Assembly (NCBI RefSeq): GCF_017826695.1
Contig: NZ_JAFFZW010000003.1
Span: forward strand, 652,645 to 716,644
Reading direction: 5' to 3'
Origin: Pseudomonas alliivorans
GTDB taxonomy: Bacteria > Pseudomonadota > Gammaproteobacteria > Pseudomonadales > Pseudomonadaceae
Length of the DNA: 64,000 nt
Part shown: piece after piece, positions 22,794 to 31,969 of the stretch
Layout of the letters: each line of letters opens with the position of its first letter
Position numbering within the stretch: position 1 is the first letter of the stretch
Notes under the pieces: model-generated
The model's input: the letters and a program-made list of their open reading frames with translations, nothing else
Databases searched by the model: none
Told to the model about the DNA's origin: nothing
Position numbers and translations under genes: made by a program

Positions 22794-24041
22794 ATGGCCA
22801 TCGCCGTGCCCCTGACTGAAGGCGCCAGCCCCAACTTGAAGCAACGTCTTGCTCGTGCAGAGCGTGTCAACCGCTGGAAGGCCCAGGCACTGATCGCTCC
22901 GCTGGTCATCTTCCTGTTGCTGGTGTTTCTGGTGCCTATCGCCGCGCTGCTCTACAAGAGTGTCGATAACCCGGAAGTCGTTGCCGCCTTGCCGAGCACC
23001 GTGATCGAAGTCCAGAAATGGGATGGAAAAGGGCTGCCGCCCGAGTCGGTCTACAAGGCAATGAGCCTGGACCTGGCTGAAACCCGCAAGAATTCGACGC
23101 TGGGCGATCTGTCCAAGCGGCTGAACGTTGAGCTGGCCGGCTATCGCAGCCTGCTGAGCAAGACCGCTCGTGCGTTGCCGTTCAAGACTGAGCCTGCCTC
23201 TTATAAAGAAGCGCTTGAAGCACTGGATGAGCGCTGGGGCGATCCCGCCTATTGGCAGGCGGTGCGCCGCAATACCAGCAGCATCACGCCTTATTACGTA
23301 CTGGCCGCGCTGGATCATCGCATCGACGACCTCGGTGAAGTGGCCCCCGCGACCCCTGATCAAGCGATCTATCTGGACATTTTTGCCCGCACCTTCTGGA
23401 TGGGGCTGGTCATTACCGTCATCTGTCTGGTGCTGGCGTATCCACTGGCCTACCTGCTCGCCAGTCTGCCTTCACGGCAAAGCAACCTGCTGATGATTCT
23501 GGTGCTGCTGCCGTTCTGGACCTCGATTCTGGTGCGGGTTGCGGCCTGGATTGTCCTGCTCCAGTCCAGCGGACTGATCAACAGCGCGTTGCTGGCGATG
23601 GGGATCATCGACAAGCCGCTGGAGCTGGTCTTCAACCGGGTCGGCGTGTACATCTCGATGGTGCACATCATGCTGCCGTTCATGATCCTGCCGATCTACA
23701 GCGTGATGAAGAACATCTCTCCGACCTACATGCGCGCCGCGATTTCGCTGGGCTGTCATCCGTTCACCAGCTTCTGGCGCGTGTATTTCCCGCAGACCTA
23801 CGCCGGGATCGGTGCCGGGTGCCTGCTGGTGTTCATTCTCTCGATCGGCTACTACATCACCCCGGCCCTGCTGGGCAGCCCGAACGATCAGATGGTCAGC
23901 TACTTTGTCGCGTTCTACACCAACACCAGCATCAACTGGGGCATGGCCACGGCGCTGGGCGGTCTGCTGCTGTTGGCGACCATCGTGCTGTATCTGATTT
24001 ATAGCTGGCTGGTCGGCGCCAGCCGCCTGCGTCTGAGCTGA
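22794..24041 (+). CDS. agtC: ABC transporter permease, AgtC/PotB-like with long periplasmic insert
   Basis: A 415-residue inner-membrane permease. The first membrane segment (LIAPLVIFLLLVFLVPIAALL, about 37-57) is followed by some 140 residues of soluble, charged sequence before the remaining five segments and the EAA loop (AAISLGCHPFTSFWRVYFP). This insert is about 120-130 residues longer than in ordinary PotB and is characteristic of this subfamily as I know it. Operon neighbours are agtB upstream and agtD 11 bp downstream. Confidence 0.82.
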   Translation: MAIAVPLTEGASPNLKQRLARAERVNRWKAQALIAPLVIFLLLVFLVPIAALLYKSVDNPEVVAALPSTVIEVQKWDGKGLPPESVYKAMSLDLAETRKNSTLGDLSKRLNVELAGYRSLLSKTARALPFKTEPASYKEALEALDERWGDPAYWQAVRRNTSSITPYYVLAALDHRIDDLGEVAPATPDQAIYLDIFARTFWMGLVITVICLVLAYPLAYLLASLPSRQSNLLMILVLLPFWTSILVRVAAWIVLLQSSGLINSALLAMGIIDKPLELVFNRVGVYISMVHIMLPFMILPIYSVMKNISPTYMRAAISLGCHPFTSFWRVYFPQTYAGIGAGCLLVFILSIGYYITPALLGSPNDQMVSYFVAFYTNTSINWGMATALGGLLLLATIVLYLIYSWLVGASRLRLS

Positions 24042-24052
24042 GGAGCGTCACC

Positions 24053-24877
24053 ATGCTGAATTCCTATACATCGCCGATCGAGCGCATCTGGTATTTCGCG
24101 CTGCGCATCATCTGCGCGCTGGTGCTGCTGTTCCTCGTGCTGCCGGTGCTGGTCATCATTCCGCTGTCGTTCAACTCCGGCAGTTTTCTGGTCTATCCGC
24201 TGCAGGGTTTTTCCTTGCAGTGGTATCAGGACTTCTTCAATTCCGCCGAGTGGATGCGTGCGCTGAAGAACAGCATGATTGTCGCCCCGGCCGCGACCCT
24301 TCTGGCCATGGTGTTCGGCACGCTGGCGGCGATTGGCCTGACTCGGGGCAATTTCCCCGGCAAGGCGCTGGTCATGGCGCTGGTGATCTCGCCGATGGTC
24401 GTGCCAGTAGTCATCGTCGGGGTTGCCAGCTACCTGTTTTTCGCACCGCTCGGGCTGGGCAACAGCTACACCTCGCTGATCCTGGTGCATGCGGTGCTGG
24501 GTGTGCCGTTCGTGATCATCACGGTGTCGGCGACGTTGCAGGGTTTCAACCACAACCTGGTGCGTGCAGCGGCCAGCCTGGGGGCGTCGCCGCTGACTGC
24601 GTTTCGCCGCGTGACCTTGCCCCTGATTGCGCCGGGGGTGATTTCCGGTGCGCTGTTCGCTTTCGCGACCTCATTTGATGAAGTGGTGGTGACGCTGTTT
24701 CTGGCGGGTCCCGAGCAAGCGACACTGCCGCGTCAGATGTTCAGCGGCATTCGCGAAAACCTCAGCCCGACCATTGCCGCTGCCGCGACCTTGCTGATCG
24801 GTTTTTCTGTCCTGTTGCTGCTGGTGCTGGAGTGGCTGCGTGGCCGTAGCGAGAAGTTGAGGACGCAGGCGGCTTGA
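24053..24877 (+). CDS. agtD: ABC transporter permease, AgtD/PotC-like
   Basis: A 274-residue permease with six predicted membrane segments and a standard EAA motif (RAAASLGASPLTAFRRVTLPLI, written here only to mark the loop near residues 170-190). It forms the heterodimeric channel with AgtC. Last gene of the transporter operon; the following 170 bp lead to rpe. Confidence 0.85.
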   Translation: MLNSYTSPIERIWYFALRIICALVLLFLVLPVLVIIPLSFNSGSFLVYPLQGFSLQWYQDFFNSAEWMRALKNSMIVAPAATLLAMVFGTLAAIGLTRGNFPGKALVMALVISPMVVPVVIVGVASYLFFAPLGLGNSYTSLILVHAVLGVPFVIITVSATLQGFNHNLVRAAASLGASPLTAFRRVTLPLIAPGVISGALFAFATSFDEVVVTLFLAGPEQATLPRQMFSGIRENLSPTIAAAATLLIGFSVLLLLVLEWLRGRSEKLRTQAA

Positions 24878-25008
24878 TGGCGTTGCGCAACAGACACCAG
24901 GTTATGGGAGGACCTGTGTCAGGCATGAAGCGGTTTCTGATAGTAAGCCGCTGAATGCTTCACAAAAACATCCAGAGTGCATCTGCGACATATCCAGAAA
25001 CGTTGGAG

Positions 25009-25014
25009 TACAAT
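25009..25014 (+). promoter_or_regulatory. Likely rpe promoter -10 element
   Basis: TACAAT with a preceding TTGGAG lies 35 bp before the rpe ATG. A convincing -35 hexamer is not evident. The remaining agtD-rpe gap (24878-25049) shows nothing else I can name. Confidence 0.35.
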
Positions 25015-25049
25015 GCGCGCCACCGTGATTCTGCTCAAACAGGTGCGTC

Positions 25050-25724
25050 ATGCAGCCCTTCGTTATTGCCCCATCGATTCTTTCCGCTGACTTTGCCCGC
25101 CTGGGCGAGGAAGTCGACAATGTAATGGCCGCAGGTGCGGACTTCGTGCATTTCGATGTCATGGACAACCACTACGTGCCGAACCTGACCATTGGTCCGA
25201 TGGTGTGCAGCGCGCTGCGTAAGTATGGCGTTACAGCGCCCATCGATGTGCACCTGATGGTCAGCCCGGTCGACCGCATCATCGGCGATTTCGTCGAGGC
25301 CGGTGCCACATACATCACGTTCCACCCTGAAGCCACGCAGCACATTGACCGCTCACTGCAACTGATCCGTGAGGGCGGCTGCAAGTCGGGTCTGGTGTTC
25401 AATCCGGCGACGCCATTGAACCTGCTGGAATACGTCATGGACAAGGTCGACATGATCCTGCTCATGAGCGTCAACCCCGGCTTCGGTGGCCAGAAGTTCA
25501 TTCCCGGCACGCTGAGCAAGCTGCGTGAAGCACGGGCGCTGATCGATGCGTCGGGTCGTGATATCCGTCTGGAAATCGACGGCGGCGTCAACGTCAACAA
25601 CATCCGCGAGATCGCTGCCGCCGGTGCTGACACCTTCGTGGCCGGCTCTGCCATTTTCAACGCTCCGGATTACCGCGAAGTGATCGAAAAAATGCGTGCC
25701 GAACTGGCGTCAGCCCGCGCATGA
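25050..25724 (+). CDS. rpe: Ribulose-phosphate 3-epimerase
   Basis: Interconverts D-ribulose 5-phosphate and D-xylulose 5-phosphate in the pentose phosphate pathway. A 224-residue TIM barrel with [13 protein letters not shown] at the N-terminus, the metal-site [16 protein letters not shown], and the DGGVN phosphate-binding loop. It overlaps gph by four bases, a common pairing. Confidence 0.95.
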   Translation: MQPFVIAPSILSADFARLGEEVDNVMAAGADFVHFDVMDNHYVPNLTIGPMVCSALRKYGVTAPIDVHLMVSPVDRIIGDFVEAGATYITFHPEATQHIDRSLQLIREGGCKSGLVFNPATPLNLLEYVMDKVDMILLMSVNPGFGGQKFIPGTLSKLREARALIDASGRDIRLEIDGGVNVNNIREIAAAGADTFVAGSAIFNAPDYREVIEKMRAELASARA

Positions 25725-26539
25725 GCGGCTTCGAGCAGCTGTTCGCAGGTCAACTGCCCAGGCTGATCATGTTCGATCTGGACGGAACCCTCGTGGACTC
25801 CGTCCCGGACCTGGCCGTCGCCGTGGACAAAATGCTGCTTGAACTCGGGCGCCCGGCGGCCGGTCTCGAGTCGGTGCGTGCCTGGGTCGGCAACGGCGCG
25901 CCGGTGCTGGTGCGCCGCGCGCTGGCCAACGACATCGATCACAGCGATGTCGATGATGCCCTGGCCGAGCGCGGTCTCGACATCTTCATGGAAGCCTACG
26001 CGGAGAAACACGAGTTCACTGTGGTCTATCCAGGCGTTCGTGAAACCCTGAAATGGTTGCAGAAAATGGGCGTGCAGATGGCGCTCATCACCAACAAGCC
26101 GGAGCGCTTCGTCGCGCCGTTGCTCGATGAAATGAAGCTGGGCCGGTTCTTTCGCTGGATCGTCGGTGGCGACACCATGCCCCAGAAAAAACCTGATCCT
26201 GCGGCGTTGTTTTTCGTCATGAAGATGGCGGGTGTTCCGGCTTCGCAGTCTCTGTTTGTAGGCGACTCGCGGACCGACGTACAGGCTGCCAAGGCTGCCG
26301 GTGTAGCCTGCGTTGCGTTGAGCTATGGCTACAACCACGGGCGTCCGATTGCCGAGGAGTGTCCGGCGATGGTGATCGATGATCTGCGCAAGCTGATTCC
26401 CGGTTGCCTGGATCAGGACGCTGAGATACTGTTGCCCGACATCGAACGTCCCTCCTTTAGAGATTCCATCGTGGTGGTCACTCGCAAACTCTGGATGAAA
26501 GTCATGAAGGCCCTGGCCCGCTGGCGTTGGCGCGCCTGA
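25721..26539 (+). CDS. gph: Phosphoglycolate phosphatase with Trp-rich C-terminal tail
   Basis: Dephosphorylates 2-phosphoglycolate arising from DNA repair. A 272-residue HAD phosphatase with DLDGTLVDS (nucleophile Asp19, Asp21), ITNKP, and GDSRTD motifs. The last ~30 residues are basic and extend past the HAD core, ending RWRWRA with two Trp codons at 26522-26524 and 26528-26530. The same tail recurs before trpG. Because trpE begins 69 bp after the stop, the tail may double as a Trp-sensing leader. Confidence 0.92.
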   Translation: MSGFEQLFAGQLPRLIMFDLDGTLVDSVPDLAVAVDKMLLELGRPAAGLESVRAWVGNGAPVLVRRALANDIDHSDVDDALAERGLDIFMEAYAEKHEFTVVYPGVRETLKWLQKMGVQMALITNKPERFVAPLLDEMKLGRFFRWIVGGDTMPQKKPDPAALFFVMKMAGVPASQSLFVGDSRTDVQAAKAAGVACVALSYGYNHGRPIAEECPAMVIDDLRKLIPGCLDQDAEILLPDIERPSFRDSIVVVTRKLWMKVMKALARWRWRA

Positions 26540-26585
26540 CTTGTTCCTGGCCGGCCTGCCGGTACGTTGCCTTACTGACCGTTTT
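26516..26585 (+). promoter_or_regulatory. Putative trpE leader: Trp-rich gph tail plus GC hairpin
   Basis: The tandem-type Trp codons at the end of gph are followed by CCGG-CCTG-CCGG (26551-26562) and a looser CGGT...ACCG stem (26560-26581) that runs into TTTT. Positions 26516-26541 are identical to 48991-49016 before trpG. A role in attenuation is inferred; published work describes attenuation control of trpE and trpGDC in P. putida, but the structure here is not strong enough to draw with confidence. Confidence 0.45.
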
Positions 26586-26608
26586 ATCCTCAAACCACGA
26601 GGTTGCTC

Positions 26609-28090
26609 ATGAACCGTGAAGAATTCCTGCGTTTGGCCGCTGACGGCTACAACCGCATCCCGCTTGCCCGCGAAACCCTGGCTGACTTCGACACGCCGTT
26701 GTCGATCTACCTGAAGCTTGCCGATCAGCCGAACTCCTATTTGCTGGAGTCTGTGCAGGGCGGCGAGAAGTGGGGGCGTTACTCGATCATCGGTTTGCCA
26801 TGCCGCACCGTGATGCGCGTCCATGGGCATCGCGTCAGCATTACCCACGACGGCGTCGAGATCGAAACTCACGAGTCCGAAGACCCGCTGGCGTTCGTCG
26901 AAGCCTTCAAGGCGCGCTACAACGTGCCGACCATTGCCGGTCTGCCGCGTTTCAACGGCGGGCTGGTCGGGTACTTCGGTTATGACTGCGTGCGGTATGT
27001 CGAGAAGCGTCTGGCGAACTGCCCGAACCCGGATCCGCTGGGCGTACCTGACATCCTGCTGATGGTGTCCGACGCCGTTGTGGTGTTCGACAACCTGGCG
27101 GGCAAGATGCACGCCATCGTGCTGGTCGATCCGGGGCAGCAGGATGCCTACGAGTACGGCCGCAAGCAGCTTGATGAATTGATGGACAAGCTGCGTCAGC
27201 CGATCACGCCGCGTCGCGGCCTGGATCTGGATCGTCCTCCCGCGCCCGACCCGGTGTTCCGCTCCAGTTTCACCCAGGGTGATTACGAAGCCGCTGTCGA
27301 CACGATCAAGCAGTACATTCTGGCGGGCGACGTGATGCAGGTCGTCCCGTCACAACGCATGTCCATCGACTTCAAGGCCGCGCCCATCGATCTGTACCGG
27401 GCACTGCGCTGCTTCAACCCGACGCCTTACATGTACTTTTTCAACTTCGGCGACTTCCATGTCGTCGGCAGTTCGCCGGAAGTGCTGGTGCGGGTCGAGG
27501 ACAACCTGATAACGGTGCGCCCTATTGCAGGTACACGCCCACGCGGTGCCAACGAAGAAGCCGATCTGGCGTTGGAAAAAGACCTGCTGTCCGATGACAA
27601 GGAAATCGCCGAGCACCTGATGCTTATCGACCTGGGTCGTAACGACACCGGTCGGGTTTCGGAAATCGGCACGGTCAAGCTGACCGAGAAGATGGTCATC
27701 GAACGTTACTCCAACGTGATGCACATCGTTTCGAATGTCACCGGCCAGTTGAAGGAAGGTCTGACGGCGATGGATGCATTGCGAGCGATTCTGCCGGCGG
27801 GCACCCTGTCCGGCGCACCGAAGATTCGCGCAATGGAAATCATCGACGAGCTGGAGCCGGTCAAGCGAGGCGTTTACGGCGGCGCAGTTGGCTATTTTGC
27901 CTGGAACGGCAACATGGACACCGCCATCGCGATTCGTACCGCAGTGATCAAGAACGGCGAGCTGCACGTACAGGCGGGCGGCGGGATTGTGGCTGACTCG
28001 GTGCCTGCGCTGGAGTGGGAAGAGACGCTCAACAAACGTCGCGCGATGTTCCGGGCGGTGGCGCTGGCGGAGCAGACCGCGGCGGAGTGA
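26609..28090 (+). CDS. trpE: Anthranilate synthase component I
   Basis: Converts chorismate and ammonia (or glutamine with TrpG) to anthranilate, the first step of tryptophan synthesis. A 493-residue protein with the chorismate-binding block ([45 protein letters not shown]). The N-terminal part has [15 protein letters not shown], which carries the Ser implicated in Trp feedback binding. The ATG follows GAGGTT. trpG lies 21 kb away beyond the tailocin, as in P. aeruginosa where pyocins split the pair. Confidence 0.95.
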   Translation: MNREEFLRLAADGYNRIPLARETLADFDTPLSIYLKLADQPNSYLLESVQGGEKWGRYSIIGLPCRTVMRVHGHRVSITHDGVEIETHESEDPLAFVEAFKARYNVPTIAGLPRFNGGLVGYFGYDCVRYVEKRLANCPNPDPLGVPDILLMVSDAVVVFDNLAGKMHAIVLVDPGQQDAYEYGRKQLDELMDKLRQPITPRRGLDLDRPPAPDPVFRSSFTQGDYEAAVDTIKQYILAGDVMQVVPSQRMSIDFKAAPIDLYRALRCFNPTPYMYFFNFGDFHVVGSSPEVLVRVEDNLITVRPIAGTRPRGANEEADLALEKDLLSDDKEIAEHLMLIDLGRNDTGRVSEIGTVKLTEKMVIERYSNVMHIVSNVTGQLKEGLTAMDALRAILPAGTLSGAPKIRAMEIIDELEPVKRGVYGGAVGYFAWNGNMDTAIAIRTAVIKNGELHVQAGGGIVADSVPALEWEETLNKRRAMFRAVALAEQTAAE

Positions 28091-28120
28091 GCGCTCCAGC
28101 TCGCTTTGCCTGAGACCTGA

Positions 28121-28163
28121 GTTGCTGATCGTTCCAACGCTCTGTGCAGGAACGGTCAGCAAC
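28121..28163. repeat. REP-like long inverted repeat between trpE and estA
   Basis: GTTGCTGATCGTTCC (28121-28135) and GGAACGGTCAGCAAC (28149-28163) pair over 15 bp with one G-U, loop 13 nt containing ACGCTCTG. This resembles a P. syringae intergenic repeat family. Sitting between convergent genes, it may act as a bidirectional transcript end, though no T-run follows. Confidence 0.6.
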
Positions 28164-28173
28164 CGGCATCCGA

Positions 28174-30105
28174 TCAGAAGTTCAGGCTCAGCGCCACGTT
28201 CGCTCCTTGCTGGGTCACGTCATCATTCTTGCGCCAGTTGTAGTTGGCGCGCAGCGTAAGGTCCTGAGTGAGTTTCTGACTGACGCCCAGCGTGGCGCGG
28301 TTCAGGTTGCGCTGCGGGGTGTAGCCGTCCAGCGTGAAGTCGATGGACGATACACTGTTGAGCGACAGGGTTACGTCCTGTTGATCGGTTTCAAACTCCC
28401 GCTCACGCGCCACTTCGCCCCAAATCTGTGTCGATGGCGTGACCTGGAACTTGCCCTGCAAGCCCACGCCTGCCCGTTTGGATTTGCGCGTCTGATCGCT
28501 GAAGGTCAGAGCGGTCGAACGAGCGCCTTCTTCGGAGTAGCCGTCCACATCGATGTGCGCATAATCGGCGCTGATGAACGGCGACAGGTGCCAGCGGCTG
28601 GCCGTGCCCGCGACGTCGAAGCCGACCCGAGCACTTACGGCCCACAGTTCGCCATCGGTATCACCTTTCTCCTGACCCTCGCTCACGCCCAGCGCGAACT
28701 TGCGCTCGGCACTTTCGTAATCCAGCTTGCCGCCAGAGGCTGCCAGATCGCCCCACCAGTGATTGGCCTGATACTGCAGAAACGCGGTGGCAATGTAGCT
28801 GTTGAGTTTGTAATCCGAATCGCGCGGACCCGCTTCAAGGTTCTGTCGATAAGCGCCCGCAACAACACCCGTGCGCCAGTTTTCAGCGAAGCGGTAGCTG
28901 GTGCCGATCGTCAGGTTGTAGCCCTTTCCGTCAGCATCGGCCGAGGTGTCCTGGGCATCGATGTCCAGTTTCTGACCGCCCGCCGAGAGGATGCCTTGCC
29001 ACTGGCCGACCGCCTGCCAGTTGCCAAAGTCAGTGAGCCACTGGGCATGAAGTTCGTCCTGATGGGCACGCAGGGTGCTGTTGGCCATTTCGGGCAGCAG
29101 GGTAATTTCCCAAGGCGCCGACAACAACGAATACGCATAGTCGGCCAGCAGGCGCTGACCGGCTTCGGTCGGGTGGACGCGGTCATTGAAAAACAGCTTG
29201 GTGGGGTCGGGCGTCGTACCTGAGCGTCCGAAGGTGGCGCTTTCGTCGCAGTTGTCGCCGCTGAAACAGGTGCCGACCAGGTCTTCATTGGGGTCGAAGC
29301 CGAATCGCGCGGGCTGTGCCAGGGTTTCGCTGATCAGCAGAGGCACGTTGAGCGGGATGATCTGCGCATTGATCTGCGACAGCCGACTGACCAGTTGTTC
29401 GTTGAATCGGGCACTGAGTCTGGACGTCAAAGACTCCAGCACCGTGCCGCTCAGGGCGGGCGTCTGGCCGATGTCCGGCAGCAGCCAGACCATGATGTGA
29501 CGTGCGCCCGCCTGCTGCAGCACTTGCGCGCTGTCGGCGAGCCGGTCTGCAGCGTCTTCGGCATCCCCGGAACTCAGTACGCGTCCCTGTAGAAAATCGT
29601 TGCCGCCCCCGGTCAGGTAATAGAGAGCGTTCGGATCGGCGCGCAACCCATTGGTCGGCAGATAACCGGGACGGCTGCGCAGGACGGTTTGCGATCCGTT
29701 GGTGATGGGCGTCACCGCGTCGGACCGCGTGGTGATCGAGTCCAGTACCTGGTCGGTCCGGTAGCCACCCACTGCCCAATTGTTGCCATCCGGCAGACCC
29801 AGCGCAGCGTTGACCGGTGAAGTCGAGGCGGCCAGATCGCCGGCAGGCACGTTGAGCATCCTGCCGATGAGCGTGGACGAGTTGAGGTTGTAAACCTCGC
29901 CGCTGCCGTCCTGATAGGTCGGCCCGACCCGGTTGGTGAAGCGCAGCGTCGAACCGGCAGGTCCGTCCGTGTCGGGGAACTGCCCGGCATCGGCCAGACT
30001 GTCACCAAACACCACCATGGTCGAGTAGGGCGCGGCGACGGCCGAGCTACAGGCCAGCGAAAGTAGACAGGCCGCAAAAGGCCATCGCCTTGATATCGTG
30101 ATCAT
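28174..30105 (-). CDS. estA: GDSL-type autotransporter esterase EstA
   Basis: A 643-residue outer-membrane autotransporter lipase/esterase. Signal peptide to about residue 25, then [11 protein letters not shown] with nucleophile Ser36, the GGGND-type block (LTGGGNDFL), and DRVHPTE with the catalytic Asp/His, followed by a C-terminal beta-barrel ending in Phe. In P. aeruginosa EstA promotes rhamnolipid production and motility. The start is the ATG of [10 protein letters not shown]; a longer in-frame TTG start is not supported. It is convergent with trpE and runs leftward like the tailocin control genes. Confidence 0.92.
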   Translation of the reverse strand: MITISRRWPFAACLLSLACSSAVAAPYSTMVVFGDSLADAGQFPDTDGPAGSTLRFTNRVGPTYQDGSGEVYNLNSSTLIGRMLNVPAGDLAASTSPVNAALGLPDGNNWAVGGYRTDQVLDSITTRSDAVTPITNGSQTVLRSRPGYLPTNGLRADPNALYYLTGGGNDFLQGRVLSSGDAEDAADRLADSAQVLQQAGARHIMVWLLPDIGQTPALSGTVLESLTSRLSARFNEQLVSRLSQINAQIIPLNVPLLISETLAQPARFGFDPNEDLVGTCFSGDNCDESATFGRSGTTPDPTKLFFNDRVHPTEAGQRLLADYAYSLLSAPWEITLLPEMANSTLRAHQDELHAQWLTDFGNWQAVGQWQGILSAGGQKLDIDAQDTSADADGKGYNLTIGTSYRFAENWRTGVVAGAYRQNLEAGPRDSDYKLNSYIATAFLQYQANHWWGDLAASGGKLDYESAERKFALGVSEGQEKGDTDGELWAVSARVGFDVAGTASRWHLSPFISADYAHIDVDGYSEEGARSTALTFSDQTRKSKRAGVGLQGKFQVTPSTQIWGEVAREREFETDQQDVTLSLNSVSSIDFTLDGYTPQRNLNRATLGVSQKLTQDLTLRANYNWRKNDDVTQQGANVALSLNF

Positions 30106-30219
30106 GAGAAAAGACCCTTTCCTGTTTTTTATTATGTCTAGGAAACGTAGCAAGCCTCTTCATGACCGCCAGCGCTATCGAAAGTTACCGCCCAGTGGTT
30201 GGCCTATCACTGGCGTAAA

Positions 30220-30462
30220 TCATGCGGCCCTGTCCGTGACGATACCGTTAAGGTAATTCGCCAGATCATGCAGATAAACGAAGGGATGCCCTTGGCGCGT
30301 GCCGCCAGTACGGCTGACCTTGAGGGCGATGCGCCCTGCGTTGATCTTGCGCAACAGATTGCGGTCGCTGGACAGGTGCGAGAAGTAGCGCTCGCGCACG
30401 GCACTCAGCGATGGGCACGGCGTGGCGAATTCCTTGCGAAGCTGGTCGAGTATGTCGTTCAT
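30220..30462 (-). CDS. prtN: PrtN-like pyocin transcriptional activator
   Basis: An 80-residue protein starting MNDILDQL. The block LSAVRERYFSHLSSDRNLLRKINAGRIALKV and the ending YLHDLANYLNG match the PrtN family layout (HTH-like N-terminus, basic middle, final Asp-Leu-Ala helix). In P. aeruginosa PrtN activates pyocin operons and is itself repressed by PrtR. Here it is the last gene of a leftward unit whose promoter region carries three operator-like repeats. Identity by motif resemblance only. Confidence 0.75.
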   Translation of the reverse strand: MNDILDQLRKEFATPCPSLSAVRERYFSHLSSDRNLLRKINAGRIALKVSRTGGTRQGHPFVYLHDLANYLNGIVTDRAA

Positions 30463-30508
30463 TCCGTGACTCCTTGTGGTTGTGGCTGTGCAAATGAAAG
30501 GTGCAGCG

Positions 30509-30691
30509 TCATGCCGCGTCTCCACTTGGCGGGGCAGGATGCGTATCGATGTCGGGCGTGGCTTTGTGGCTGGGGTTGGTCAGAACCAGGAACTGCCCGG
30601 TCTGCCGCTGGATCATCTCGATGAGATGTCTGTCGCAGGCTGCCGGGTGCAGATACACCGGGCAGCGTGCTTTTGGTCGTGTGGTCTGCAT
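30509..30691 (-). CDS. Small unknown protein upstream of prtN
   Basis: A 60-residue reading frame starting MQTTRPKARCPVYL and ending in a proline-rich tail. I do not recognise the family. It contains a CxxY and Cys-His-rich stretch (RCPVYLHPAACDRH) that could hint at a metal site, but this is weak. It lies 46 bp upstream of prtN and 33 bp downstream of the operator array, so it would be the first gene of the PrtR-controlled leftward transcript. Confidence 0.5.
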   Translation of the reverse strand: MQTTRPKARCPVYLHPAACDRHLIEMIQRQTGQFLVLTNPSHKATPDIDTHPAPPSGDAA

Positions 30692-30723
30692 GTTCGTACT
30701 CCATGACGGGGTGCGAACAGACA

Positions 30724-30780
30724 ATACGATATGTAGTGGAAAGCTGCAATACAGTTTGTATATTTAAATACGTTCTGTAT
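30724..30780 (-). promoter_or_regulatory. Array of PrtR-like operators upstream of the prtN unit
   Basis: Two close 13-bp palindromes, ATACAGTTTGTAT (30749-30761) and ATACGTTCTGTAT (30768-30780), and a degenerate third, ATACGATATGTAG (30724-30736). They share the form ATAC-N5-GTAT with three copies before prtR. Binding by the adjacent repressor is inferred. Confidence 0.65.
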
Positions 30781-31037
30781 TAGTACAGGCCTGCCGATTC
30801 GACGTACCACGACACATTGACCGTGCCATTTTCGAAGTTACGCGTCACGTTGATACCTTCTGCCTCGCTGATCTGCTCGACGATCTGTTCCCAGTGAACA
30901 GGGGATTCGCCGGGCTCCCTGCTTAACAGCACCTGGTGCTCGATCTGCGCTTTGGGGCTGGTGATCAAGTCCTGGATACGCTGGGCGAGCGCCAGGTAGG
31001 CGTCATGTTGCGAGGCTTCAGGTGTCAGGGTTTGCAT
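30780..31037 (-). CDS. DUF1654 family protein under a LexA-type box
   Basis: An 85-residue protein starting MQTLTPEASQ. The core YLALAQRIQDLITSPKAQIEHQVLLSREPGES..WEQIVEQI fits DUF1654, a small Pseudomonas family of unknown biochemical role. The ATG follows a strong AAGGAG. A near-perfect LexA box lies 16 bp upstream of the start codon, which implies direct SOS induction separate from PrtR. The stop codon touches the operator array of the next unit. Confidence 0.75.
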   Translation of the reverse strand: MQTLTPEASQHDAYLALAQRIQDLITSPKAQIEHQVLLSREPGESPVHWEQIVEQISEAEGINVTRNFENGTVNVSWYVESAGLY

Positions 31038-31052
31038 GCGTGAACTCCTTTT

Positions 31053-31072
31053 TACTGTATGTGCGTACAGTA
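31053..31072 (-). promoter_or_regulatory. LexA (SOS) box
   Basis: TACTGTATGTGCGTACAGTA contains CTG-N10-CAG and differs from the E. coli consensus TACTGTATATATATACAGTA only in the central spacer. It lies directly before the DUF1654 ribosome site. Confidence 0.8.
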
Positions 31073-31143
31073 GTTGAGTAATATTTCCCACGCAAGCGGC
31101 AAACCTTTCCTATGTGGAAGTCACGACCCTGAATGCCGGGCAT

Positions 31144-31168
31144 AAAAAAGCCTCGCTGGGCGAGGCTT
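31144..31168 (-). terminator. Intrinsic terminator of prtR
   Basis: Read leftward, AAGCCTCGC-CCA-GCGAGGCTT forms a 9-bp stem followed by a T-run (TTTTTTATG). It lies about 20 bp after the prtR stop and separates the repressor from the SOS-controlled DUF1654 gene. Confidence 0.8.
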
Positions 31169-31185
31169 GGGGATCATCACGGTGA

Positions 31186-31830
31186 TCAAAGGCGCATGGT
31201 CATCTGCCGGATAACACCGATCAGTTTGCATTCTTCGGTGATGGCGATGGTGGGGTAGGCGGGGTTGAGCGGCTTCAGAAAATAGCGCCCCGCGTCTTCG
31301 ACCAGTTTCTTGAAGGTCGCCTCGTTGCTCTCCGGGAGCTTGGCAATCACCAGCTTTCCAGGGGTCGGCTCAATGCCGGTGTCCACCAGAATCAACATGC
31401 CTTCAGGGATGCTCTGGCCTGCGGGTGCCGTCATCGAATCGCCGCGCACGACCAGCCAGAAGGCTCTGCCCTTGGCTTTGTAGTCGCTCAGTTCGAAGGT
31501 GTCGGAGTAACCGACCGGATAAGGCTCGACGGCCTCATTCCAGCCTCCGGCTTCGACCCAACTGATCACCGGGTAGCGATAGAAACGCGAAGGCTGCTCT
31601 GTTGGCGCAACGTTCTGTTGTCCGGGCTCGTTCCACGGGATCGAGGTGGTGAGGATTGGCAGGCCCAGTTCGCCGAGCAATCGATTGATCACCTCGATCT
31701 TGGGCTCGCGTTTGCCGTTCAGCCAGTGCCCGACCGCGCCGGGCGTAACCCCCATGCGTTCGGCCATTTCTTCCTGGCTGATCTGCTGGGTATCCATGAC
31801 CTGTCTTGCGACTTCATACCATTTATTCAT
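31186..31830 (-). CDS. prtR: PrtR-like LexA-fold repressor of the tailocin
   Basis: A 214-residue repressor (an alternative ATG adds four residues). The N-terminus has a HTH_3/CI-type domain (ISQEEMAERMGVTPGAVGHWLNGKREP). The C-terminus is an S24 peptidase domain with an Ala94-Gly95 bond in VEAGGW, catalytic Ser132 in GDSM and Lys164 in VIAKL. All residues required for RecA-stimulated self-cleavage are present. It should repress prtN and probably its own gene and the divergent gene at 31970, linking tailocin release to DNA damage. Confidence 0.88.
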   Translation of the reverse strand: MNKWYEVARQVMDTQQISQEEMAERMGVTPGAVGHWLNGKREPKIEVINRLLGELGLPILTTSIPWNEPGQQNVAPTEQPSRFYRYPVISWVEAGGWNEAVEPYPVGYSDTFELSDYKAKGRAFWLVVRGDSMTAPAGQSIPEGMLILVDTGIEPTPGKLVIAKLPESNEATFKKLVEDAGRYFLKPLNPAYPTIAITEECKLIGVIRQMTMRL

Positions 31831-31840
31831 GCGTCGAATC

Positions 31841-31912
31841 ATACAGGCTGTAGGGTGTTCTTCAATATACACATTGTAATGCCTTGTTGTGTATAAAAAA
31901 TACAGATTGTAT
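31841..31912. promoter_or_regulatory. Operator array in the prtR/antiterminator divergent region
   Basis: Three copies of the same palindrome family: ATACAGGCTGTAG (31841-31853), ATACACATTGTAA (31867-31879) and ATACAGATTGTAT (31900-31912). They lie between the prtR start and the rightward gene at 31970. The interval also has ATTGTA/TTGTTGTG strings that loosely resemble PrtN P-box repeats, but I cannot confirm those. Confidence 0.65.
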
Positions 31913-31969
31913 TGTCTGGCTTTCTCGAGGACGTCAGGTGATGTTCTCTGAACAGTCAGGAGCGACATA

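Noticed and set aside
30774..30788. CTGTAT-TA-GTACAG as a second LexA box
   Set aside because: Spacing between CTG and CAG is 8, not 10, so it does not fit LexA; it overlaps the PrtR-like operator at 30768.
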